DNA of 60,000 nt from Owenia fusiformis (taxonomy: Eukaryota > Annelida > Polychaeta > Sabellida > Oweniidae). The notes beneath the pieces are model-generated. The model made no database searches and had not been told where the DNA came from. It saw only the letters and a program-made list of their open reading frames with translations. How positions within the stretch are numbered: position 1 is the first letter of the stretch; each line of letters begins with the position of its first letter. Of the stretch, positions 24,401 through 31,162 are shown piece by piece. Where the stretch lies: positions 29,813,915 through 29,873,914 of the forward strand of contig CAIIXF020000001.1 of assembly GCA_903813345.2 (NCBI GenBank), written 5' to 3'. A program made the translations under genes and the position numbers.

Positions 24401-27400
24401 TTTCTAAAAAAATATAGCCATTTTAAATTGAGCAGCCATATTGGAAATTCCTTCTCAAACAATTAATTTTGAAAATTCTTTCTTCAACAGAGGTCCTATG
24501 ACCCTAAGACATAAGCATACAAGAACACAAATGTGTACAAAATGTCCCCACCAATGGGTGATCCCATCAAATGGTTATCCTGAAAATGAGTAGACAAGAC
24601 TTTACCAACACAATTTGAGGACGGAAAATCCAAAATGGCCACCTTAAAATTTACCCAGAATGCCAAAAATTTAGTCAGTTCTAGATTTTCAAACTAAGAA
24701 CCACCCCTGAAAATTTTTAATTGATCCGTCACACAGTTAACCAGAAAACATGTAAACAAGACTTTACAGACAAGATTTTAGGATGGAAAATCCAATATGG
24801 CTGCCTTGACATTTACCCAGAATGTCAAAAAACTAATCTGTTTCTAGATTTTCATACTAAGAATCATCCCTGAAAATATAACATTGATCTACCAAATGAT
24901 TCACCTGAAAACGCGTAGACAAGATTTTAGGACAGAAAATCCAAAATGGCTGCCTTGACATTTACACAGAATGCCAAAAACCAAAAAAACTGATCAGATG
25001 TAGATTGTCATACGAAGAATCATCCCTGAAAATTTGAAATTGATCTACCAAACGGTTCACCTAAAAACACATAGACAAGACTTTACAGACAAGATTTTAG
25101 GACAGAAAATCCAAAATGGCTGCCTTGATATTTACTTAGAATGCCAAAAAACTAATCAGATCTAGATTTTTATACTAAGAATCATCCCTGAAAATTTGAA
25201 ATTGATCTACAAAACGGTTCAACTGAAAACGCGTAGACAAGACTTTACAGACAAGATTTTAGGACAGAAAATCCAAAATGGCTGCCTTGACATTTACCCA
25301 GAATGCCAAAAAACTAATCAGATCTAGATTTTAATACTAAGAATCATCCCTGAAAATTTAGAATTGATCCACCAAACGGTTCACCTCAAAACATGTAGAC
25401 AAGACTTCATAGACAAGATTTTAGGATGGAAAAATCCAAAATGGCCGACAATAAAAAAGTGATTATGAGTTTTTGCTGATTTCTTTTTACAAAATTATCA
25501 CATATATCTACTGTTAACAATAACATAGGCTTTTACAACAAAGTACATCTGAAATTATTTATAAAGCTACTAAATAGTTAAAGTATGAAAACTCAAAAAA
25601 CACCATTCAATATGATACAAAGTATTATCGTGCGCTAACTTTTCTTAAGACATTCAAAATGGCTGACATGACTGAGCTAACAGGTCCAAAACCTAATCAG
25701 ATGTAGAATGAAGTGAGCTGAACAAGATGTTAAAGTTTTAAAAGCAACTGTGAAGCTGTTTTTCTTAAAGTTTGCAGACAAGGATTTTAGCATTTGACTT
25801 CAAAATGGCCGACAGGAAGTAGGTATCGAGTTAAATTTTTTTCATCCACATCTGTATGCACTCATAAGTTATCCCTGAAAATTTGAAGGTGATATCTGTA
25901 GCGGTTTTGGAGAAAACTCCCGGATGTACAGACGGACGGACGGACGGACGGACGGACAGACGGACGGACAGACGGACGCCCCTAGGCCGACAATATGGCC
26001 CCACACTATGTGGTGGGGACATAATAAAGAGCCAAATAAACCTACTCGTATTTGAGAAATCAAAGATTTTTTTACTAAAAAACTGCAGCCATTTTCAATT
26101 GAGTCAGGCCATATTTGAAAGTTTTTTCTTGGGCAAAAATTCTATTCTCACAAAATGTCAGCCTATGAATTTGGACCAAATCTTTATCATTTCCCCAAAA
26201 AATGGTGGACATTTGAAAGGATTGGTATCAATATGGAGAACTGAATTCAACAATGTTTTTCTCTTAAACCAATCATTGAAAACATTCTGTAAAAAACACG
26301 GTATTTTATGTAATGTTGACTGATTGACAGCAATTTAATGCGAAAATTATATAGAAATATTTTATATAACTGTTTTTGTTAACATTTTTGTTTTTTTAAT
26401 GCAATTGTTTTTTGCTCCTTTGTATCAATTCTTGAGAATGAAATAAAATGTCTTTCCGAACCTTGTTGGAACAAAATAGCATATACGACATGTTTTTAGA
26501 CCTCTCTATATTATATACAAAGGAATTTTTGGTTGATTTTAAAAAAGTATTCAAAAAATTAAAACAAAATCCCCCCAAAATAGATAAAAATCAAGATAAA
26601 CCTTTTATTTCATTGACAAGATACTTTTTTTAAATCAACCAAAATCTCCTTCGTTCATTAATATTGAGAGACCTAAACATGTTGTGTTTATGTTGTTTTG
26701 TTCCAATGAGGTTCGGAAAGATGTTTCATTTCACTCTAGAAACATGATACCAAGAACAAAACAAGTGTTTGATGTGTTTTCTAAAACAATATAGATGAAA
26801 GTATAAATATATTTTTCAAATTATATTGTTACCATTCAAACATTCAAAAGATGACCATTAAATTGACAATGTGTAAAATTTTAAGAATTTTTTGATGACT
26901 GGCTTAAGAGAAATGTGTGTTCAAAAAGTTTGCCATATCGATACCCATCCTTTGGCAGTCACCTTAAATTTCTTTTCTTGACAGATTTCAGCCTTACAAA
27001 TTTGAACCAAAATCAGACAACTGGTATTTGTTTTCAAAGATTACAAATTTACAAACAAAAATGGCAGCCATGTTGAAGTGAGTAGCCGTACTTGAAATTG
27101 CTTCTATATAAGAAGTCCTATTTCTATAAAGTATCAGCCTACAAAATTTGAACCAAATCTGATAATTAAGTTTAATTATCATCCAGACAGACAAATGGAC
27201 AGATTGGCAGCATCTCTATATCTCTCACAAACTATGTTCAATGGAATGAAAAAGAACCTAGAGATCATTATGTGCTTACATGTTGAATTATTACCAGAAT
27301 GTTTTTGACTTCAAAATCTCATGAACCAAAAAGACTCGGTAAATTGTAGACATGTCAAAACTAGAACAACTTTAATGAGCTATGATTCATGAAGCTTTGA

Positions 27401-30400
27401 ATTTTCGGAATATATTCTTGATGCCTATATGAACTTAAAGATGTAATAAAATGGCAGTCAGAATCTCTTATTAGCTTATACTTAGCACAAATAACAACTC
27501 TTATCCTATATGCCAAGTAGAGTTTTAGGGAGATAAGTTGGTAAGATATATCCCGTATCCTGATTTTGAGGTTTCCATATCCTGAACCTCCATATCTCCC
27601 GCCATATCTCCCGCTCCAGGGCATATCTTCCCGCTTCGAAAAAAATTTGAAAAAATACGAAAAAATTGAAAAAAAAGAAAAAATGTGAAAAAAAATTTGA
27701 AAAAAATAAAAAAAGAAAAAAATAGAAAAAAATTTAAAAAATTGAAAAAAATCAGAAAAATGTGAAAAAATTGGAAAAATAAAAAAAAAATGAAAAAATT
27801 GAAAGAAAATTAGAAAACTCTACTTGGTATAGGATAAAGCAGTTATGTACGGTCGGTCTGGATATTGGGTTCATCCCTCGTGAGTAATGTACATCTACCT
27901 TCGGTCCCTACGGTCCCTCAGGTAGATATGCATATCTCCCTCTGGATAAACCCCATATCCAAAACCTCCCAGTACACAACCCTTATTTATAATTTGAACT
28001 AAAAAGTAAGTAATATTTCCCCTAAAAACATGATTTATCAAGATGAAACTGTCAACCTCCAAAATGTTATTATTTTGGCGGACTTTTGAAGTCTCTACTG
28101 TACTGTGGTACAAAGTTATTCTGGCATCAAATCTAAAAGTGGAAAATGGATGGATGGAGGGACAGAAAGACAGATGCCTAGTTGATCAAAAAGGCTCTCT
28201 ATATGAGCCAAAAATAATATTTGTCTTTTGAAACAATTTTCAAATAAAAAATCAGTTTAACATCTGTACTTAATCTTACCAAACCTCCATAAATATGGGT
28301 TACCTGTCTCAATATGGATTGCATTCATATTTTTTATCAGTGGTATCCTATTTACATGCCATTTGGAATAACCTTATCCAAAATATTAGAATGAAAAATT
28401 ATCTTCCCTTTGGCAAAAAAGGACATATACAGATTTCTAGATTTCTGAAATTCCATATCTGAATATTTGAACAATTATGTGAAAGAGCATTTATTATAAC
28501 AATTATAAAGGAAGGAAAAAGAAGACATGTAAGAAGATATATAATTATTTGAGACTCAACCTTTGCCTCACTATATCGAACAAAACTTTTTGAGTATAAG
28601 AAATTAAATCAGCTCATTCAAAAATGATTCATAAAAAAATATTTATGAATGACTTAGGGATTATGATATTAAACCTTTCTTGAGTAGTCATTGAGATAAA
28701 ATAAAACCATTCATAAAATTTCAAAGTAAAAGACAATGAATGATTCAGGAATTTTTGAAAAATTGATTTAAGCGTTTGTCTCGTCAGTTTAAATCTATGA
28801 CTCATATAAAAAAAAATTAGTTGTAACTAAGAGGAGGGAAAACCCAAGATCTTAGAGATGACAGACAAAATTACATGTATATCTCTTCATTTACCACCTT
28901 CGTTTGTCCAATTTTCGATGGCTAGTTTTCGAATACCACATGTCGGTGTTATATTTAATCAATGGTAGCATATCTTTCTTCATCTTGTCAGAAATTAACA
29001 TAATATTATCTAATATATATTTTTGAAGCGTTTCTAGGAAATTGTGAACCCGCCATTTTGTTTTCATCATTTGACCAATAATTTGTCTTTCTGAACTCTG
29101 GGGTATTCTGGGTATTCCCCCTCTTATATTAATTTACATGTACTGGTATGTCTAAATAAAATTACCAACTATTCAGTTTGAATTAACAAGTGCAAGATAA
29201 CATCCTATTTTTCTTCAGAGGTCTAGTACACATGTCATATATCTTTAATAAGATGTTTGTACTTGGGTATCCTGTAGTTGGAGAGTGACTTTTTTAGAGT
29301 CCATTGAGGCTCATGTTAAACTGGTAAAGATCCATCCTGGTAACAAATTAGCCCGCAAGTAGGTTGATTTGTACCCTTATACTTTATCTGTACCTTTATG
29401 TGGATATAGTTACCACTGGTTTCTGAAAAGTTTTAGTTAAGACCAAAGTATATTCTTAGGTTACTAAACCAACCAATGAGAGGGGTCCCCTACCTCACCA
29501 ATTGATCAGGGTTTCTTTTTCCACCTATCTACCACACAGGAACATCAACCATGGGGAAGATGTCTCCTTTTAGAATATGGAAAGGAACAGTGAATTAGAT
29601 GTATATGGTTTTCTTCATCTCATTTCAGAAATTGAATATTAGTCATACACATACTAAATTGGTTTCTCATAGGCTGGCATCAGCTGGAAGCAATGGTTTT
29701 AAAATGTTTTAAAATATTCTTTATAAATGTGTGTGACATAGAAATAAATTATATTAAACTTAACTAAAACTTTCTTACCTTTTAAGTAGACTGTAACAGT
29801 ACATCCAGCCTTAGCGTCATTGACCCCAGGTCCAAGGAACTCAGATTTACTCTTCATTTCCTTCTCTTTGGCCCTTTGATGAGCCTGCTCTATACTTGCA
29901 ATACAAAGTGTATTTCTGGGATGGTTGTTTGGTTTTGATCTTGATGGACTAAGCCCAATGCTAGGAAGAGTGTCCTTATCAGTGGCTTCATCAGTTTCAA
30001 ATACCCAGTCAACATAGTGTTCATCCTCTACAATATATTTGTGACCATCCTTAGTATCTTTCATTGATGATCTATCTGAGCTACTGGGAGAAGGACTTGG
30101 GGTGTATGTCTCTCTGTTGGTTGATCGTAAATCTACATGACCTAATCCCACATCCACATTGAAATTCTCAACACCTTCCTGTCTCTGTTTGATATTTTGA
30201 AGAATGTATTTTGTTTCTTCAGATTGGGGTTGAGGAAGGGTATCTTCTATAGGTTTGATTGCACTATTAACATCTTCTGACTGTTCACTACTATCAACAT
30301 CCCCTTCCCATTCTAGCTTGATCACTTGTACAATCTGATGGTACGAACATGCAATGTAATCTTCACACATTGCAATCTCATGAATCGGAAAACTAAACCG

Positions 30401-31162
30401 TAGATCAATAAGATGTTTGACTTGTTTCTCAGAGGCTCCATTAGTCAAAGCATTAGCCCTTACAGAGTACACACTGACAGTTGCATTGTAAGACACAGCA
30501 AGGTTGCCACTCTTATCACAGGAAGCAATATAAGATGGGGAATCTTTGGACGCAATCTCATACATGTCTTGTTCCCCATTTTCGTGTTCTGGACTGTCTT
30601 GATGGTTGGACTGTCTCAAAGGTCCAAGATTTTGAATGTCAGAGTTCCAGTATATACGAATGAAGACACAATCAGACTTCAACTTGGATTCTTCCAAAGT
30701 AGCAACATATCCTCCTGGAATGTCATAATATATTATGCATAATTTATTACTGCAGACATTACAGTATTGCACTGAAGCAAATTGCAATCCAAGATGAAGG
30801 AAAATCTTTTATCCTAGAAGCAACCTTTGAACTCCCCTCCTCCAACATTAAAGTACCAATTAATATCACAATCCCAGACCATAACACCAAGGGACATTTC
30901 ATTCATACTGAAGTCATAACAATATAATACAATAAAAACATGTTTTACCTGCATCATTGTGAATGATACGCTTGACTGCATCTATTGTCTCTAAAGTGTA
31001 GACATAAGGGCAGCCAATGGTGGTCAATGAATGGACCTGTATCTTACAGTTTTCTGTTGCTACAAACACCAAGTCCTTAGATACACATACAGATACTGGC
31101 TTGTTCTCCGTAGTGAAGACATCCTGAGAGTTGAAGTGATGACAGGATAGCACTCTCACCAT
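406..31162 (-). CDS. HPS3: HPS3, BLOC-2 complex subunit (21 exons, 3' end off window)
   Basis: Orthologue of Hermansky-Pudlak syndrome protein 3, a cytosolic subunit of BLOC-2, which routes cargo from early endosomes to lysosome-related organelles. The exons rebuild about 1093 codons before the missing last exon, against 1004 residues in the human protein. Collinear matches I recognise from memory include the N-terminus MVRVLSCHHF, the block LHSLQLVPVY (human LHSLQLLPIY), ALPYYNMSSL (human [10 protein letters not shown]), NEDLLKLQ-SLLC (human TEDLSKLQ-SLIC) and PLDILLDHFP (human CIDILLERCP). LIDLR at about residues 173-177 sits where the human clathrin-box LLDFE lies. All splice junctions are GT-AG with compatible phases. 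Extra length lies mainly in a polar linker in exon 2 and a polar insert in exon 20. The human C-terminal ~36 residues have no counterpart before position 1, so the final exon is outside the window. Intron 2 (12.3 kb) holds a gene on the other strand. Confidence 0.93.
727..1074 (-). CDS. HPS3: HPS3 exon 20 (with polar insert)
   Basis: 116 codons, phase 0, strong acceptor TTGTTTTTAG and donor GTACAG. The start SLLCSSHTDNNLYQLVLEK fits human [20 protein letters not shown]; the end VLCLCMECATLPLDILLDHF fits human [20 protein letters not shown]. Between them lie about 50 polar Gly/Pro/Ser/Lys-rich residues with no human counterpart, encoded by degenerate GGTCCACT-like DNA repeats. The frame stays open through the insert. 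Confidence 0.88.
1376..2048. mobile_element. GC-rich TIR element, TTA duplication (PIF/Harbinger-like MITE)
   Basis: Termini TGGCCTAGTCACATAGCCC and its complement form an inverted repeat of about 27 bp. TTA lies directly outside both ends (1373-1375, 2049-2051), as for PIF/Harbinger insertions. The interior is far richer in GC than its surroundings and holds many CGGCCG-type words. No transposase reading frame; it sits in the HPS3 intron between exons 19 and 20. Confidence 0.75.
2091..2155 (-). CDS. HPS3: HPS3 exon 19
   Basis: 65 nt, phase 1 in and 0 out, acceptor ATCTTCAG and donor GTATGC. It ends NEDLLKLQ (human TEDLSKLQ). A run of four cysteines, CPCCCC, is absent from the human protein. 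Confidence 0.85.
2568..2665 (+). repeat. Dispersed repeat, copy 1
   Basis: Closely matches 19245-19345, sharing TTTTCTGAGCTATCAGGGC and flanking words. The rest of this HPS3 intron (2156-3509) holds only the TTAA element at 3217 and low-complexity DNA. Confidence 0.6.
3217..3369. mobile_element. Short TIR element with TTAA flanks
   Basis: Ends GCAGGCCCATGGC and AGCTATGGGCCTG are inverted repeats, and TTAA adjoins each side (3213-3216, 3370-3373). The TTAA target fits piggyBac or Kolobok families; 153 bp, non-coding. Confidence 0.55.
3510..3573 (-). CDS. HPS3: HPS3 exon 18
   Basis: 64 nt, phase 0 in and 1 out, acceptor AATTTCAG and donor GTAAGA. GHFAKRFGWLDDLPPFQ falls where human has INACSHYGLIYPWVHVV. 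Confidence 0.78.
3982..4102. repeat. Palindromic repeat, GGATAATCCCAATATCC family, copy A
   Basis: An imperfect hairpin with arms GGCCAATATAATATAT and its complement around CGGCCCTCGGGC. It is related to copies at 19918-20070 and 22149-22306. Confidence 0.6.
4308..4680. repeat. Small hairpin and degraded palindrome
   Basis: ATATATCTCCCGCT...AGCGGGAGATATAT near 4328-4358 is a perfect small hairpin. CCTCAGATATACCTTGCATC occurs twice (4311 and 4645), showing a duplicated segment. It lies in the intron between HPS3 exons 17 and 18. Confidence 0.45.
4702..4788 (-). CDS. HPS3: HPS3 exon 17 (donor uncertain)
   Basis: Acceptor GTTGTAG gives RQLCEIYLERLAHWRPLPRE, fitting human [20 protein letters not shown]. 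I chose donor GTAGGT (697-702 side) because it keeps phase 0 and a similar donor ends exon 13; the exon could end slightly earlier. Confidence 0.75.
4999..5308. mobile_element. Double-hairpin MITE, copy A
   Basis: Two consecutive inverted repeats: TTGAATGATTTGAAGTGCAA with its complement, then GTATTGCTACTGAGATTGTC with its complement. A related copy is at 42575-42830, and both end CAGATCATACGATA. It stops about 11 nt from the HPS3 exon 16 donor. Confidence 0.7.
5320..5354 (-). CDS. HPS3: HPS3 exon 16 (35-nt micro-exon)
   Basis: Phase 1 in and 0 out, acceptor TTCCAG and donor GTAAGT. It encodes DDKRNAIFPQVS, near human LPDVVLQELF. Support is splice signals, phase and position more than similarity. 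A palindromic transposon ends about 11 nt beyond the donor. Confidence 0.7.
5605..5671 (-). CDS. HPS3: HPS3 exon 15 (acceptor beside minisatellite)
   Basis: 67 nt, phase 0 in and 1 out, acceptor CCTACAG and donor GTAAGC. VSCDGLVSENQHVILFLEAL resembles human [20 protein letters not shown]. The 19-bp minisatellite starts only about 6 nt upstream of the acceptor, so the branch point and pyrimidine tract must come from repeat units. Confidence 0.85.
5677..6650. repeat. 19-bp minisatellite, about 50 units
   Basis: Unit GTATAAGTACATGAACAGG, with variants at a few positions. It opens all six frames at once, producing spurious frames rich in YLYPVHVLIPCSCT-type peptides. It begins about 6 nt from the exon 15 acceptor of HPS3. 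The remainder of this intron (6651-7760) shows nothing recognisable. Confidence 0.95.
7761..7859 (-). CDS. HPS3: HPS3 exon 14
   Basis: 33 codons, phase 0, acceptor TTTTCAG and donor GTAAAA. RHPKQFISILIGLYDNNVLT corresponds to human [20 protein letters not shown]. Confidence 0.87.
8120..8197 (-). CDS. HPS3: HPS3 exon 13
   Basis: 26 codons, phase 0, acceptor ATTTTAG and donor GTAGGT. It encodes TELVNICLAEHSMLHDSLAT, weakly similar to human MKLVCGFILEPRLLIQQ, and is placed by order and phase. Confidence 0.8.
8333..9098. mobile_element. Repeat family with GGAC tail, copy E1
   Basis: Left end GGAGTAGCAAATCCCAACGAAC and right end CTTCGTTCGTTGGGATAATA are related in inverted orientation. Between them are GCCATTTTGAATTTT segments and a GGACGGAC/TGAC microsatellite at 9000-9055. 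It lies in the HPS3 intron between exons 12 and 13. Confidence 0.65.
9240..9790. repeat. AT-rich hairpin DNA with GTGATATC words
   Basis: A hairpin at about 9649-9768 pairs GTGATATCATTTTATC with its complement around TCGCTTCGCTCACTCG. Several CGTGTGATAT words lie in 9273-9352. Probably a decayed palindromic element. Confidence 0.5.
9926..10068 (-). CDS. HPS3: HPS3 exon 12
   Basis: 143 nt, phase 1 in and 0 out, acceptor CTTTCAG and donor GTACAT. LDLLCLANLHLALGDMDEAS corresponds to human [20 protein letters not shown], an alpha-helical repeat region. Confidence 0.9.
10628..10665. repeat. Short tandem repeat GGGCAAGCA
   Basis: Three to four copies of a 10-bp unit AGCAGGGCAA in the intron between HPS3 exons 11 and 12. 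Nothing else notable in that intron. Confidence 0.8.
10811..10907 (-). CDS. HPS3: HPS3 exon 11
   Basis: 97 nt, phase 0 in and 1 out, acceptor GTTATAG and donor GTGAGA. It encodes DQILSIYSNKEPEVLSDVIL, fitting human KVVQMFYVAEPKQVPHILC in order and spacing. Confidence 0.87.
11089..11245. repeat. Degraded GTGGCGGATCC-type element
   Basis: GTGGTGGATCCAGAGG, followed by GGGGCCCAAATTTT and repeated GGCC-plus-A/T tracts, resembles the intact element at 34698-34947. Only the left end is recognisable. Confidence 0.4.
11310..11390 (-). CDS. HPS3: HPS3 exon 10
   Basis: 27 codons, phase 0, acceptor TTACAG and donor GTGAGT. EGYGDGVIHYLNHLIFQD corresponds to human LQKYERGLIFYINHSLYEN. Confidence 0.88.
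11391..12003. other. HPS3 intron, no feature seen
   Basis: AT-rich sequence without splice-compatible exons, clear repeats or palindromes. Confidence 0.5.
12004..12112 (-). CDS. HPS3: HPS3 exon 9
   Basis: 109 nt, phase 2 in and 0 out, acceptor TTTACAG and donor GTAACT. QLALPYYNMSSLPVEEIMEQ matches human [20 protein letters not shown]. Confidence 0.93.
12405..13032. mobile_element. Element with ATGTCACCAC ends and tandem core
   Basis: ATGTCACCAC occurs near both ends, the right copy followed by GATGGTGACAT. The core (about 12440-12900) has four degenerate units of 105-160 bp containing GAGAACT(T)GTAGATGATTTTGA and AAGGTCATTGAAGGT; a CCGCCAACTG triplet repeat follows. Confidence 0.5.
13168..13206. 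repeat. Short tandem repeat AGAAACTAG
   Basis: Four copies of a 9-10-bp unit, 10 nt inside the intron after the HPS3 exon 8 donor. Confidence 0.8.
13216..13385 (-). CDS. HPS3: HPS3 exon 8
   Basis: 170 nt, phase 0 in and 2 out, acceptor TTTTCAAG and donor GTAAGT. AYLHLLQEAHLVARSH matches human SCIHLLSEAHLLVRAA; CESCSLLAQCYCK matches human KESCGHLGDCYSR. Confidence 0.93.
13386..14561. other. HPS3 intron, little recognisable
   Basis: AT-rich. A stretch near 14040-14090 (GATGGATGAACGAACAGACTGG) is a remnant of the GGAC-tailed repeats. No exon is supported. Confidence 0.4.
14562..14745. repeat. Palindrome-family fragment beside exon 7
   Basis: GGGCATACTTCCCGCTTTTAA, an A-rich tract, then CCCTCGGGTAGATATGCATC and ACCTCCCAGTAC match parts of 27500-27985. 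It ends about 10 nt from the exon 7 donor. Confidence 0.6.
14756..14819 (-). CDS. HPS3: HPS3 exon 7
   Basis: 64 nt, phase 2 in and 0 out, acceptor TATTCCAG and donor GTATGTG. GNWSVYALRNSSPAQIYQDM matches human GWNLYIVNTISPVQLYKEM. A dispersed palindromic repeat begins about 10 nt into the following intron. Confidence 0.92.
15207..15337 (-). CDS. HPS3: HPS3 exon 6
   Basis: 131 nt, phase 0 in and 2 out, acceptor ATTGCAG and donor GTGAGC. It encodes AIPKMDLDICLIGMQPFIGV and GRHLVLMSK, collinear with human VSMDVCALRIQLFIGL and NHIILLTKA. Confidence 0.92.
15838..16042. repeat. GC-rich island of CGATCGATGCA words
   Basis: The words GATCGATGCA, TCGGTGCA and GCGCCGAC recur in both orientations, and the base composition differs sharply from the AT-rich flanks. 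Probably a small foreign TIR element; I could not fix its ends. It lies in the HPS3 intron between exons 5 and 6. Confidence 0.45.
16159..16275 (-). CDS. HPS3: HPS3 exon 5
   Basis: 39 codons, phase 0 both ends, acceptor TTGCAG and donor GTAAGT. VVISPILLHAITDTGIETYT then TRCHVTA fits human [20 protein letters not shown] then VRCSAAA. Confidence 0.92.
16660..16841 (-). CDS. HPS3: HPS3 exon 4
   Basis: Acceptor TTTATTCAG, donor AAAAAGGTGAAG, phase 1 in and 0 out. It encodes NLVSLSCFISSNREGFLYNI and KLLSMYPYTS, matching human [20 protein letters not shown] and ELMSVYQYPE. Confidence 0.92.
17350..17454 (-). CDS. HPS3: HPS3 exon 3
   Basis: Acceptor TTTTCAG, donor GGTGAGTC, phase 1 to 1. It encodes KEEVTTYLYRKF then LHSLQLVPVYT, a near match to human LYRRF...LHSLQLLPIYQT. 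It lies 12.3 kb downstream of exon 2. Confidence 0.93.
17455..17990. repeat. HPS3 intron 2 start; GGCGGC-repeat remnant
   Basis: AT-rich; AATGGCGGCTATTTTGAAATG near 17870 is a fragment of the same family as 20495-21648. No coding is supported. Confidence 0.35.
17993..18465 (+). pseudogene. Fragment of a LINE ORF2 C-terminus and 3' end
   Basis: On the plus strand, RPKPKPTSERLCSECGVIED then ELHFITSCTENF has the C-x2-C...H-x4-C pattern of the zinc-binding region after a non-LTR reverse transcriptase. A stop and frameshifts follow. AATAAA near 18437 and an A/T-rich end resemble a LINE 3' tail. Confidence 0.5.
18585..18765. repeat. Small element with GTGGGTGC inverted words
   Basis: Left CAGTGATCTCTACAGG...CAAGTGGGTGC and right GCGCCCACTTGCTTTACTG are loosely inverted, with AACTT and AACTA outside. 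It is too degraded for firm limits. Confidence 0.35.
18995..19064 (+). other. Possible noncoding first exon of the nested gene
   Basis: The sequence ending ACAATG before GGTAAGT (donor at 19065) is a strong 5' splice site upstream of the acceptor at 19519. A TATTTATTAAG stretch near 18977 could serve as a TATA-like element. The transcription start is not determined. Confidence 0.3.
19245..19345 (+). repeat. Dispersed repeat, copy 2
   Basis: A same-orientation copy of 2568-2665, here between the leader and first coding exon of the nested gene. Confidence 0.6.
19530..19734 (+). CDS. Nested gene coding exon 1 (signal peptide, five Cys)
   Basis: The ATG at 19530 lies 11 nt after a TTTTTTAG acceptor, so an upstream leader exon is likely. 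The donor is GGTAAGA at 19735, phase 1. It encodes the signal peptide plus a segment with cysteines in SITCNE, FYCRDICTK, EKVCLA and DNCG. Confidence 0.68.
19530..23179 (+). CDS. Uncharacterised type I membrane protein nested in HPS3 intron 2
   Basis: Three coding exons (19530-19734, 22455-22736, 23151-23179) join in phase to about 171 codons. Residues 1-20 (MKMLHGFIALTFTVALCSSS) form a signal peptide. The ectodomain holds six cysteines, the sixth just after the first junction. A Lys/Glu-rich stalk with repeated LETMKEK or LETMKEN heptads follows. Next is one membrane span (AAYIGLSLVIVTLLVIIGAI), and then a basic tail ending DAVSLTSSA. The cysteine pattern does not match a family I can name. 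The gene runs antisense to HPS3, within its intron. Intron 1 (2.7 kb) is filled by palindromic elements. Without the last splice, exon 2 would read to a stop at 22846. Support is signal peptide, splice signals, phase and topology; no homology is claimed. Confidence 0.65.
19918..20070. repeat. Palindromic repeat, copy B
   Basis: A near-perfect hairpin: GGTTCAGGATATTGGGATTA, then its complement, around GGGCCGCAGGTCCCGAGG. It is followed by TTTATCCCATACCAATCTTG. Confidence 0.8.
20495..21648. mobile_element. Repeat family with tandem core and GGAC/GTAC tail, copy E2
   Basis: Left end AAGCGTAGCGAATCCCATCG and right end ACTTCGTTCGATGGGATAAT are related in inverted orientation. About five units of roughly 140-190 bp (AAAATGGCGGCCATTTTTCA; ATATGAACAAAATCGCTCCA) form the core. 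A GGAC array with an embedded GTAC array lies at 21513-21607. Same family as 50365-51353 and 8333-9098. Confidence 0.75.
22149..22306. repeat. Palindromic repeat, copy C (inverted relative to B)
   Basis: A hairpin of the same family as 19918-20070. Its left flank CACGGTT...ACCAAGATTGGTATGGGATA is the inverse of copy B's right flank, so B and C bracket 2.4 kb as large inverted repeats. Confidence 0.75.
22455..22736 (+). CDS. Nested gene coding exon 2 (stalk, membrane span)
   Basis: Acceptor ATATCTTCAG restores the frame exactly (split codon GCA, then YVECMQG). The DNA from 22477 to 22590 is an internal repeat of about 21 bp encoding LETMKEK heptads. A 23-residue hydrophobic span follows, then QLLKQRHLKNPHER. 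Donor GAAGGTAAGA, phase 1. Confidence 0.66.
23151..23179 (+). CDS. Nested gene coding exon 3 (short C-terminus)
   Basis: Acceptor TTATATTTCCAG; the frame gives DAVSLTSSA then TAA. It is only nine codons including stop, so the assignment rests on splice sites and phase. Confidence 0.45.
23290..23480. repeat. Right-end fragment of the GGAC-tailed family
   Basis: GGACGGATGGACTTC and GATGGATGGAGGCCCTTACT, then ATATCCCTACAGAACTTTGT and GGGATAATTA. A truncated copy. Confidence 0.5.
23481..24164. other. HPS3 intron 2, AT-rich with a short duplicated motif
   Basis: TAGTGATATCTACTATCGTA...GTATATTGTACAGTAA near 23800 recurs as TAGTGATATATACTATTCTA...GTATATTGTACTGTAA near 23965, a degenerate duplication of about 165-bp period. 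No gene seen. Confidence 0.4.
24165..26025. mobile_element. Tandem-core element, copy E4
   Basis: Starts CACAGAGTAGCAGATATCCC and ends with a GGAC array (25927-25978) then CCCACACTATGTGGTGGGGA. The core 24597-25460 has six units of about 161-166 bp marked by AAGACTTTACAGACAAGATT and AAATCCAAAATGGCTGCC. A divergent member of the E1-E3 family. Confidence 0.7.
26446..26726. repeat. Imperfect palindrome, arms about 115 bp
   Basis: TTTCCGAACCTTGTTGGAAC...TTTTGGTTGATTTTAAAA pairs with the inverse at 26625-26726. The centre is A/T-rich. Non-coding. Confidence 0.65.
27060..27245. repeat. Fragment of the GGCGGCC/GGAC family
   Basis: AATGGCAGCCATGTTGAAGT, then ACAGACAAATGGACAGATTG and CTATATCTCTCACAAACTAT. 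Confidence 0.45.
27500..27985. repeat. Inverted-repeat element with (GAAAAAA)n core
   Basis: CCTATATGCCAAGTAGAGTTTT (27506) is inverted at AAAACTCTACTTGGTATAGG (27814). The core 27640-27810 is GAAAAAAATT-type low complexity. The right neighbour, to 27985, is another palindrome piece shared with 14645-14745. Confidence 0.6.
27986..29778. other. HPS3 intron 2 near exon 2, no gene seen
   Basis: AT-rich with a small GGAC-type remnant near 28148 (GATGGATGGAGGGACAGAAA). No splice-compatible exon or clear repeat. Confidence 0.4.
29779..30714 (-). CDS. HPS3: HPS3 exon 2 (large N-terminal exon)
   Basis: This 936-nt exon follows TTCCAG, opens GGYVATLEESK and ends CTVTVYLKG before GTAAGA (phase 1 to phase 1). 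It carries beta-propeller-like strands, the clathrin-box-like LIDLR and a Ser/Glu-rich linker. The end, EFLGPG...TVTVYL, matches human ELLGEK...SVTLES, so no coding seems to be missing before exon 3. Confidence 0.92.
30949..31162 (-). CDS. HPS3: HPS3 exon 1 (start codon)
   Basis: The ATG at 31160-31162 begins MVRVLSCHHFNSQDV, which aligns with the human N-terminus. The peptide ends IIHNDA plus one base (phase 1) before GTAAAA. It corresponds to the first blade of the WD-like N-terminal region. The 5' side continues as UTR to a good acceptor at 31205. Confidence 0.9.
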
